From assembly GCF_023343835.1 (NCBI RefSeq), contig NC_064435.1:80610134-80674133 (forward strand): a DNA stretch of 64,000 nucleotides. The letters run 5' to 3'. This DNA is from Lagopus muta (taxonomy: Eukaryota > Chordata > Aves > Galliformes > Phasianidae). Position numbers and translations under genes: made by a program. Below, piece after piece: positions 46,281-58,200 of this stretch (position 1 is its first letter; each line of letters begins with the position of its first letter). Below the pieces are notes generated by a model. It ran no database searches, was not told the origin of the DNA, and saw nothing but the letters and a program-made list of their open reading frames with translations.

Positions 46281-49200
46281 CTTTCTGTGTCTGACTGAAA
46301 ACCTTTGGTACGTTTTGGGTACTTTTTCTTCTTTAACCATACTTTTGTGCAAAAGGGTTAGATTTTCAGATATGCTAAGTGCATGCATAACCTCCTTTCA
46401 TCAGAAAATGGTAGAAAAGTTGCATGTGTGTCACTTTGAGATGAGTTAGACTGAAGATGTTTTTATAATACTACTCTTGGTGTTTAGCTCAAAGTATGTT
46501 TTTTAAATATCTAATGAGTAAATCAAGAATGCCTTTTGTGAGTCAGAAATTGTATAACCTTGGAAGCGTAGTTTAATTTGCTACAGATTTACATTTGCCA
46601 AGTAGTAAACTGTATCCTTCCTTAGATTAAATAAAATTGTTTTCAACACAAGCAACAATAAATTAATTGCTAGTTTATTTTACTGCAAGGCCTGTGCTGT
46701 CATTTATTTGCCAGGCTGAACTTTGCATATGTTTTGGGGAAAAAAAAATAACCGATTTGAAGAATGTAGTCATAGGCTGAAGATTTTGAGCTCTAAACTT
46801 GTCTCTTCACTGTTACAAGTTAGTTATATTGCTGTAGCTGTGAAGCTTGCAAGTCTTTAAATATTCTTACTTAACTGAACAACTTAAGCACATTCAGGCA
46901 AAGGTAATACAAAACACAGTTAATTTTCTGGCTCTGGTTAAAGCATCTAGACCAGATCCTGTGCTCGTTTATTCTGTGCTACTCACAGTAAAATTTATCA
47001 GTAATGGTAAACAGTCTGTCCTAGGTTTCCTACTGTTAATCCAACTAAGACAAGGGTAACTGGTAGTTCAAGAAAAATATCCTGCCCAACCCTCCTTTCT
47101 TTAGGCCTCCAAAGGGAGCCCTTCTTACTGTCTATTCATCACTGCCTGCAGAATGAAACTGCAGTTGAAGTGGCTAGTGTGGAAAATATAAGCTGGCTTT
47201 CCATCAGCCCTGTACTCCTTCCTCTCTGCTGGTATGGCAGTAGTGCAGCCAAGGCAAGGATTAGGCAAGCTCTCTAATAAATAAAGAAAACTCCTTTCTT
47301 TACCAAGTTAATTTTCCACCAGATTATCTCATCTTTCCTGCACTACAGCCGTGTGATTGGTAGATCCAGCAAAGCATGTAGGTGCAAGTGTTGAAGGCGG
47401 CTGTCCTAGGCAGCAGCAGCCCACTGCTACATGGACGTGGTCTAAGAAAAAAAAGGACATTTTGAGTATCTCTGTGTTCCTTCCAATCAGATTACATCTA
47501 TGCGTATTTTCCTTGACTGCATAGTGTTTTGCTTGCCTGAACTTCTAACTCAGAGACGTTTTGTCTGATTCTCACAGAAGGAACATGTACTTTGTTTTTC
47601 ACTTTGAAAACTTAACTTTTTTTTGTAACCTCACTTTGCCATACGTATGAATGCACTTACTGTGAAATTTGAATACAAAGTGTAAAAATAGCTTAGGTGA
47701 AGAAAGTAATATATTAAAGATATAAAAGGAATGCAGCAATTCCCTTTTTGTGCACACAGAGTAATGTAGGTAGCTCTACACATTTTATTCTGTATGTTCA
47801 AAATGTACCTTATTTTAGACAGTGCTCCAAAACTCTCTTGGCTTATCCTGCCAGTTAATATGCCTTTATCTGTACTCCATAGTGCTTTTCACCTCTCTAA
47901 AACTTTATACTCTGATTTTTGTTTGTATTATTGGCGTAATTTTCTGTCTGAGCACATATATGAATTGGCTTAATGTGACACTTTTTCCTACATTTACATC
48001 ACCAATGTTCTGAAGCTAAGAATCTCAAATACTTCATGCCAAGTGACAGGCTTTAAATGCTACCATGGTGAAAAATGTTAAATTCATTTTAAAAGGAAGA
48101 AGAGGGAATAGTGCTTCTATTATGTATTTTCATCTCAGGGGAATGTGAAAGAGAACTGCTTGGAGAAGATGAGCTTTAAAAATTTCAGGAACTGGTGAAT
48201 GATCATGACAGAGGTCTAAATAAGGTTCCTTCAAAGTAAAATAAAAAACAATAAACCATGCAGTTCATATCTTAACATTTTTTAAATTGGTAACATGGTA
48301 ATTCATTCTCTTTCAAAACTTCTTGATCTGCTTATTAAAGGAATATTTTGTGTGCATTTGCAATAAAAGCTGGTTTTGATAGCACTTCAGATGTTACATT
48401 TTATCTTGGACATTTTGAGGTGTGTCCCCTTCAGGAGTAAGATTGTAGTTAGCAGTTGCTGCCACGTAATTAATTATTCCAAAGTAGTTAATTTTAAAAA
48501 TCCTTGAAACAATATGTAACTTCTTCTCTTAAATCTACATCCAAGTAGAAGGCATTTTTCAGTAAAATGTTCTGTTGAATGAGTTTAAAATATTTAACTT
48601 CCTATCATTACACTTTGATACAGTTCCAGTAGTATTTGCAACATTTGGCTTAAAAATTATATGCTTATGTTGTGGTTGCTGTTCTAATGAACATGCCTTT
48701 CAGTTTTTATTGGCAAAGAGTACAATTGGCTGCACACAAACCCAACTATGCATGTAAATGGAATAATATCATTAGAACCCTTAGTGGTTTTGTTACAAAA
48801 TTGTGGATATATTCTTATAGGTAAGTGGTGTTCATGTCATACATAAAATAATATGCTAATGTTAAGGATACACAATCTGTAGAATAGATTTTTGTTGTTG
48901 TTCCTTAAAATGTACAGGGATCTGTTAGTTTCAGTTCATTTTGTTGAAGTGTTGTCTTAAGATCCTAAATCTAGATCATTGGATTTTTTTGCCTCTAATG
49001 AATTAAATAACAAAAATGAAAGTGCTGTTGCATTGTCATGAACGCAAAGCTTATTGAGATCCTATATGTATGATCCATTTGAAGAGTCAAATTTAAGCGT
49101 TTAAGATAATTGGAATTGTCACTTTTCCTTTTTTCCCCTTTGCTTTTTAAATGAAAATTCTTCCTTTGAGCAAGTTTTGGAGACTCAAAAAGCTAACTTC

Positions 49201-52200
49201 TTTCAGAATAGCCACCTTCTCTCACTGTTCACAGCAGGACTGATGCTATAGGATTGCCTGACTAAGGGTGTGTTCACTTTGTCTTTGGTGTGCATCTACA
49301 TACCACCAATAAGTAGGGATTCATCCTGTGGGTTGAATTGCAGGAATTGGCTGGAGTACATTAGACATATTCATGGAGTGCGTATCCTGGTGAAGTTTCA
49401 TCGTGGCAGAATTCATTTGAGAAACCTTGCCATGCAAAGTAAACTAAGGCTGAGACAACTGAGAGATTATTTTCAAAACTGTGTCTGTGGTCTGAACTAA
49501 AATATATTATTATTCACTTAAAAACAGTGACCAACATCGCTGTTTTCAAGGGTAGATCAACTTCAGATTACTGTATTGGGAACAAGCAGGAAGTGTGATA
49601 GGAGGCTTTTTAGTAGTCTCAATTTTTTCTAAAGCAACAGGAGCTTTTGATTGGTAGAGGATTTTACATAGTCTAACAAATTAAAGTTTTTAAGGGGAAA
49701 TACCATTTTTAAATAATTACTTTATATATGATATATGTAAAGTCTGAGTTGGGGTCACTCAGATTCCCTGTGACTATTTTTTGTAGCCTTTAATTATTGG
49801 AAATTCCTTTTCACTGTGACCAGCATACATATTTTGCTCTGCAGACTGTAACTATTTTGTGCTTGAATTGTGCTTACTTTCCAGATTACTAGATGATTAA
49901 TACTTATACAACGAGATAGCAAAATGCAATTGTTTTGCCGCCCTGACCTCTTTTTTTCTTGAGCATTAGAGATTTGTTGAAGAATGTGGAGTAAATCTGT
50001 GTTAAAGTAATGGTTAAAATTCTGCAGTGTCTGGCTCTGAGCCTTGTCCTCCACTAGGCTCTGCTGCCATGAAACGTTTGTATTTTTTATGTTTAACAAG
50101 AAAAATAACACTTTATATTGAATTTTAAAAAATGTTTAGAAGTGTCACTTTGATGTAATGTATTCCCACCTATTAAAATGTTCTGCATTTTAACTAGACA
50201 CTTTATTCCAGCAATCCATCAAAAACTGGAAGCGGATGGAACGGAAAAAGTAGAAGGATCCATGACGCAAAAACTGGAGAATGTTCTGAACAGTAAGTTT
50301 TGTCCTTCCAGCAGCAACTATTTCTGGATGTTGGACTTTCTAACAAGCTTTACTATATTCCTCAGAATATGGTAGAATGTAGAAAACAGTACATTCTCTC
50401 TTGCTGTTTCTTGTTTGATGTAGCTATTCTAGGTGCAATGGAACACCTTTTGAATAAGTGGCAGTTTTTGCCATGACCATCAGTGGTCAAAATAAAGGAA
50501 GTCTAGAGCATTTTCTTTAATTTTGGTTGTATCTCAGTTACAAGCGCACAAAGAAAACAGCAGAGATACTGTGCATAGCTGGAGCCGTAGAAGGATGAGC
50601 TAAGCCAAGTACTGAGATCGTAAGACGTTTGAGCAAGAGGGAAAAAAAAACAAACTGTTTGCAGAAACAAGATCTGTTAACAGAATCTTTCTCACTTTGT
50701 GTTATCATTTAGACTACTTGGAACTAGCATTTGTTTTAGAAACTTTGAAAAGCTCTTGGTACTTTCTTTTCTCTGTATTAGCTGTAAGATCGCATTGAGA
50801 CAAGTGGCTTGAATTCAGTGCAGTTTGGTATGTGTTTCAGCAGATCAAAAAGTAACTTTTTTAATTCTGGGACTTCTGCCAAGATAATTTTACTTTGTTT
50901 CATTGTGATTTTTTTCACAGAGGAAGGGATGTTTCCCTTAGTGCAGTATCAATAAGCAGAACTGACATGCAGATAGCTGACTCAGTCTGAGTCTGTTTTG
51001 TGAAATCAAGAAAGTGACATGGAAGTTCACTGTTTTTGTTCTCTTGTATGAAGAAAGCTGTGACTCTGTGTGTTTTTGTGTGGAGCACAAATAAAGCAGG
51101 CTTTTTTTTTTTTTTTTGGACAGCTTTAGCTTTTTTCAGTAATGATGTGGACTGAACATTATTCCAAAAAAAAAACACCAACAAAACCAACTATATGCAC
51201 ACACAATTGCAATAAAGAAGATAATGTGTGTCTGCATCTACAAAATATAATATGCAGGCTGAATGTTTTTGTGCGTACGAGATAGGAGAGAGAAAGATTT
51301 GCTGGAATTGCTAGTGCTATCCCTAGTTATGTGTTTATGCCATGTCAAGCACTTAGGGCAGATCCTTTGGAGAGCACTTTTCCTTTGACAAAATTACATG
51401 ACATTACATAACATAAAAAGGCAAAAAAGTGCAGTTCCAAGGTTCATGACTCATTTTTGTATGCACTATTATGAGATAAACGTATCTATAATATATAACC
51501 ACTTTTCCACTTGATAGCTGAAATCTATATGCAGATAATGCAGATTGTCTTTTACAAACTGGATCTGTAGAAGAACTTCTGCCAGCCACTTCAGAGTATT
51601 ATTAAGTTTGGCTCTGTTGTGAAGAAAAATTGGCTGCTTTTCCTTCTGATACTTTGCAAGTCATGATGGGTGGAAGGCAGGGGGGTAGGAATACAAGGAT
51701 TTAAAGAGAGTAAATAATATTATGCAAAGTAGTTTAGGATCAAAGCTTTGTTTCTTGTCTGACCATTCAAAAGTGTCCTTAGTTACTACTCTGCAAAGAA
51801 CAGGCTTTCAAGTGCTGCTGTAATCCTTGAGTTACAGGGTCTGCTTTCAAAAATGACTTCAAATCTTCAATTGAAATTTACATTTAAGATATGCACCTAC
51901 AATCTATGAAAAGTCAATTGATGTTGAAAGCTTGATTCAAACTCGTAAGACAAAGGATGCTTTCTACACCTCCTAAGCATGCAAAGAGAATGTGCCAAAT
52001 TATTGGATTGAAATGTCGAAAGTTAGTAGAAGTAGAATCTGCTTCAGTAGGTAGGATTGTAGCTGCTTGCAGTTTCTGCTAGATTGCTAGATATAATTAG
52101 TAAATAACTCACATAACGTATATTCACAAAAGCATACTATGGGCTGCACTTAATTTCACAAAGAATTGCCTCTTAGAGGTCAGTCAAATTCTCTTATGTC

Positions 52201-55200
52201 TTGTTTTTGACAGGTTCTATGTAAGACAACTGTTGGATAACAAGAGCTTTTTTTTATTAATTTGCACAGAGTATATTGTCTATTTGGAAAGTATAATCAG
52301 TCATTCTTTATCCATGAACTTCCTAGTTTACTTTTAGATTATTCATTACTAGTGAACAGATAAATTGTTAATGTAGAAGGGATTTGGGAAGGGCAGAGAA
52401 AGGAAGAGATTTTACAATGTTTTTCTAAGTCCTAAAAGAGAAACCTATTCTGAACAAAGTATTGAATTAAGGCATTTGATTTAACATAATTTCATTTTCC
52501 AAGTAAAACAGAAAAGAAGTAAAATCATTTCTCTAAATTGAGGATTTTATTTCATTAATTTGGTACAGATAAATGTATAGTTTTGAACTAAAGATGGAAA
52601 TCACTGTGCAGTTGCTGCAGTTGCTAATTGCCTTTGAAAAAGTAATTCGACATTCGATAAGGCATAGAATTAAAGAAATATTGTTCTGTGAATAAAACTT
52701 AACTTTGCGAATGCAGTACATTTCTTCTTGACTGTTACTGGAATGCATGAGAAGCATATGAATTCAAACAAACCAAATGTATTTACTCAACTCAAAAGTT
52801 AACATTTTTTTAAAGCATCAAGAGAAAATAAAATCAAACTTTATCAGTGATCTGTATTTAGATATCCAGTTAGCTGTTTTCATTGTGTATTTCTCCATAA
52901 TGGGTTAAAGTATTTTATATTAAATGGTATATAGTAGGAATAGCTGTCCTGACAAAACATTTTTTTTACATCAGGGCTTCAAAATTTCAACGAAGTTTAA
53001 ACATTATTTAGATATAACAATTATTTTACAAAGACTACTTTTAACATGAACAGGCCACCCACAGTGTTGACTGGAGAAAATGGCATGCAAGCCACCCAGT
53101 GAGACTGATGTAATTTTTTTCATCTTTGCTTAAATTATAGTCACTAGACCAGATAATGTAGAAACTTTTACACGCAATGATCAAAAAAAGCTAAAACAGT
53201 TCCAGTTCTTTTTTTCTTTTATTGGTTAATTAAAAATAAGTCACGAGTTGAAAAATGCAAATAATCGCGTGCGAATATAAATGAAATACTGTTACTCTCT
53301 CAGGAAGTATGGAAAAACTCTATTACAAAATAGAATGCATTATAGTTTCATTATAAAAGGTTCTGAGGATTTCTGTATTGAAGAATACCCACAAATAATG
53401 TAGAAATGTAATTGTGTGAAATTAGTGTCCTAGACTTGATCCTGTATATGATGAAACTTAACGGGGTTTTAATGCACTGTGAAGACTACAATTGTTCACT
53501 CTGCTACAGTGACCAACCAGTTAATTTTTCAGTCACACCATTGTCTGTGATTTAATCATCAGTACTTCTAAAAGTGATTCACTAAAATCAACCATTAGTA
53601 ATCATATTAAGAATTAATTTGAGAATGCAGAAAGTTTGCAAAATTTGCAGTCCTAACTCTGGAAACTGTGGCATTAATTAACATAATGAAATTATACTTT
53701 TCTAATAGAGAAAACTTTCTGTGACTTTTTCCATATCCTGAGACGCATAATTTAGTTGTAAAAATGTAGATCTGGAGCCAAAGCAAACTATAAAATATCT
53801 GCAACAAAGTTAAGCATTTGAAATAGGAAAGAGTGATTGTTTTTAATTGCACAGGGGTCTTACCACATTAAAATGCTAAGTGGTTCCCTCTGAAATAGTA
53901 TTTCATCAGTTGTAAAATGTTAAAACTGTTGAACAGAAGAAACAATAAAAACTTAGCAATAATTATTCGTTTTCTCTAAAAAGCTTAGATGATGATGCCA
54001 TTCATTGAAGTGAGGAAAATCTGCATATGATTTAATCCGATCACTTGCTCTAATTTCCCTTAAATTCTTCCTTTTTAAAATAGGAGCCAGTAACACAGCG
54101 GATACTTTATTCCAAGAAGTGCTGGGCCGCAAGGATAAAGCTGATTCAACAAGAAATGCACTCAATGTTCTTCAGCGTTTTAAATTTCTTTTCAACCTCC
54201 CTTTGAATATAGAAAGAAATATCCAGAAGGTATAAACCTTTAAAAATACTCCTCTCTCTGCTGAAATTACTGTTGCCTTTTAACAAATGTAAATGCTTCT
54301 TACTTGTTTTTTATTGTTGTTTTCAAGGGTGATTATGATGTGGTTATTAATGACTACGAAAAAGCAAAGTCGCTCTTTGGAAAGACAGAGGTTCAAGTAT
54401 TCAAAAAATGTAAGATATGCATTGTATTACTTCTGTTTCTTCTCAACATATAAGCTAAAAAGCACATAGTAGTTTAAAGAGAGCTGTGATTTGAATCCCT
54501 AAAAGTTATGTATATATAGGAACAATTAAACAATATTTCTAGCAGATCTTCTAAGCAAGGTATATTCTTCAAAGTACGAAATCACAGCCAAATTTACTTA
54601 CCAAGACCGGACTTTTGGGGGGAGAAAAAAAGAGTTACAATGACTAAAAATGGGACTGTGAATGGTTCTGATGTACTGTTGGAAAGATTTCAAAGTATGA
54701 TCTTTTTTCATATATCTGTTGTATATGAAAATGTCAGGTTCATGTTTTAAAATTTTTCCATAATAAATCCAAAGGTGTCTGATGCCCTAGAAAAATAATG
54801 TAATTTTCAGTTCATGCTACTGCTGAAGACGCGGATTAGATTTATTTCTTCTCCTCACCCCTAGATTATGCTGAAGTTGAAACCAGAATAGAAGCTTTAA
54901 GGGAACTTCTGTTGGATAAACTCCTTGAAACTCCATCAACACTGCATGATCAGAAGCGTTATATAAGGTAATCGTTTAGCTTTGTCTTCTTCAGATTTGT
55001 GGTGTTAGATGTATATTTTAATGTTTCCTAAGTAGGGTAGTGACTTTTTATGGTTGTTTGAATACCGATTCTAAAGCTGAAAGTAGATTATGTCATGATT
55101 TTATGAATATATAATGATATTAGATTGATGTTTGATCATTCATGGAGTGATTGAGATTGTAATTTTTAAAAATCATGATGGTATGTTTAGATTATTGCTT

Positions 55201-58200
55201 CTTCTAAATCATCTCATTGTAAGGTGTGTATGAAATGATCACAAGATGCAGATCTCAAAATGGACTGCATATTAACTGGTACTACATTTCAGCTTGGTGT
55301 TGAAATTGCATCACTTTGAGTCAGATAATAGAAAGGTTTTAATTCAGACTAGAATTTAAATTTGGTTTTGACTCTTTACTATTCATTCTAAATAATGAAT
55401 TTCCTTTACATTTCATGAATGTTTAGCAGTTCCCTAGTCTTTATTAAAATTCCTATATTTGCTCTCATTCTGATAGGTTATGTCCAAGCCAATGGCAGGA
55501 GTACTAACATGAATTGGTTGGACCTTCTCCTAGCAGTAGACATTAGCCTGCTTTACAATCCTTGGAGACAGAATTTAGAGTGCTCTGAAACATTTGATGA
55601 CTTTACTTGCAGGCTTTTGAGCCCTGAGTGTTCGTAGGGCTCCCAGTGTGGCTTTATATTATATTCTCAGTGAGTTTTTCACTTATCTTAAAAGATGTAG
55701 ATCAAATGCAATGTGCATGTGGCATTCTTAGAAATCTGACACCCGTGTGAAGTCTTCGATGCTTTTTGTACTCACCCAGCCCAATTTCACAGGCAAGGAG
55801 CACTGGTGTCTTCTGCCCTTTTACTTTATATTGGTTAATGAGGACAGTGACCAGTGTGCAATTAGGTGCAGTCCTTCTCATTCTTCTTGGTGCTGTGTAA
55901 ATATGCATATTTGTTAGAGTTACGTTTTAAGATGAGTAGCGTTAAACATTTGTGTGTCTTGAAAAGGGCGACTGTTTATTTCTATTTCAGGCTTGAAAAC
56001 CTTAAAAATAACTTATTTATCTAAGCCAAGTCTTACAAACTCATCTGCAGATTCTTTACAAGAATGATTTGTATATGCTTCTGTGCATGTTTTTTGTTTT
56101 GTTCTGGTTTTTAAGGTTTTTTTTCAGCCCCTTATCTTGAGATTTATCGAGTCTGTGAGACTATCCCTGTCTACATTAAAGCAAACTTTGTTAATGTAAC
56201 CAGATGTATTCCAAGTGTAGAACAGTGTAATTCAGGAGAGCAAGAAGTATACAAATCTGAAATAATTTTGTGATAAAAAATTTTAAAAAGCCCGACATAA
56301 AAATCCATTAAATTAAATTCACTACTCTAATTATGCTGATGTGATTTTTCTAGTGTAAGTTTCCTGGATGCAGGATATGAAGAAAGCTTACTTGTGAGCA
56401 CCTCAGTTAAATGAAGATTTAAAAAATCCTAACTGTAAAATAATTTGCATAGAAACTGCTACTTTTTAGAGGTTTTTTCCTTCCTTGATGTGTTCCTTTT
56501 GTATGTCTCCAATATCTAAGGCAGGGCAAGATGTGAAATACTGTGCTCCTACCAATCCTCAGATATTCAGTGTATATATCTATATGTGTATAGACATGTG
56601 TACATGAGTGTGTGCACATATGTATGTATACAGACTTCATGATGAAGCTTCAGTCCATATTTTCCTCTTATTTTACAGTATTCTTTACACTGGTAATTTT
56701 TCTATACTTTTCAGAAATTGTTTAACGTATCACTGAACAAGCAAGGAGATGCATTATTTCCAATGCTAGTGGTACTCTTTTTTTTTTTTAACTTTGTATC
56801 TAAACAATGACTAAAGTCCCCCTAAATGTTGAGGAAAGACTTGAGCTCATAGTTTATAAATACCACCCTGTCAAAGTGGTTGGTTGTGTAATGTTCCCAT
56901 CTATCCCACCAGTTGTACTTTGACAGTTTATTTTGTTTGTGAAAGTACTGCAGACAAGGATGATGAATTTTTGCAATGCAGTCCTAATTAACTTTAGGCA
57001 TTATTATAGTAACATCACTTCTGTGAAGGAGTTAAACATTCACTGCACTGCTTCGGAGAAGTTAGCGTACTTCATCTTGAGCATCTTGAATTTTTGAATT
57101 TGTCCTGTGTCTCCTTAATGCAGAATATAATGGAGCACATCAAATAGTAGAGCAGCTGCTGTTTTTTTGAAAATACTCTTTTGACAGTACATGTAGTCAT
57201 GAATGCCATACATTAGATTATACTGCTTCTGTGTTCTCTTAGGAATCAAAACAGCTGGCTTCTGATACTCATCTCCCCCCAAAGACAGAATGTTTGAGTT
57301 TTTTTTACTTTCAGTAATTAAGAACCCCTGTCAGACAGCACAGAATGGTTGAGGTTGGGAGACCATCTGGTCGAGCCACTGCTCAAGCAGAGGCACCCTC
57401 TGGGCTACCCGGAACCATGTCCAGATGGCTTTGAAGTATCTCCAAGGAGGGAAGCTCCATAGCTTCTCTGGGCAACCTGTTCATCCTTTTCATTACTCTA
57501 TATACATAGAAGATAATACGTGCAGGCAGCTCCAAAAGTGATGACTCCTGGTTTTCGTGTTGGCCTGTGGCTTCAGAAGCAGATGTTGGTGTACAGCAAT
57601 CCCACCAATGTTCTTTTTGTTGCCAAAAGACAGAGGGCAACAGAGAGGCAGTGTGACAGAATGGCATCTGAGATGGAAGTGGGCATGAAAGCATGACGTA
57701 AAGGTGTCATTAGATTCCTCTGTGTGGGAAAAAATGGCACCCATTGACATTCATTGATGTTCCTGAGTATTTCTGGAGAGCAAACAGTGGGTGTGAGCAC
57801 AGTGAGGCAGTGGGAGATGCATTTCAGCAGTGGTGACAGTGAGTCACCTCCACTGCAACAGATTTTTGAGAGCACAGCATGCAGGCTCTTGTTTATTACT
57901 GGTGAAAATGCATAGCTAACTGTGGTGACTGTGTTGAAAAATTGTTTTGTAGATGAGAATTTGCTCTTTGTAGCTGTTGTAGTTTCCATAGAAATAAACA
58001 GGGGAGGCATTACTTTTGGAGCAACCTGTGTATGTGAGTGTGTATGTATATATATGTATACATATAAAATACACTACCACAGTGTGTGTGCATCCTAATG
58101 GAAAATAAAAGACCACAACCAGGAGCTTAGTTTACATTTGCCTGTGCACATCCGTGCTAGGATTAATGAGCCACCAAAAATTAATTCCTTCTGTACTTGC

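Larger units (their letters stand above)
38995..50211 (+). other. EXOC2: EXOC2 intron 6 (11,217 bp)
   Basis: It contains a mariner deletion derivative (39,676-40,212), a 16-bp tandem repeat with a hairpin (40,483-40,530), a poly(A) run (41,322-41,346), a 24-nt palindrome (42,749-42,772), rearranged CR1 pieces (44,810-45,345) and a 36-base T run (46,245-46,280). The stretch 46,290-50,200 shows no recognisable repeat or exon. Confidence 0.8.

Noticed and set aside
46847-47059. 70-codon frame with plausible composition
   Set aside because: No acceptor in register, no homology I can recognise, and no poly(A) signal tied to it.
49270-49500. 76-codon frame in intron 6 with a basic middle segment
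   Set aside because: Not similar to any family I recognise and not compatible with EXOC2 splicing; insufficient support for a gene.
57573-58010. 145-codon minus-strand open frame
   Set aside because: It is antisense to the transposase remnant inside the mariner derivative.
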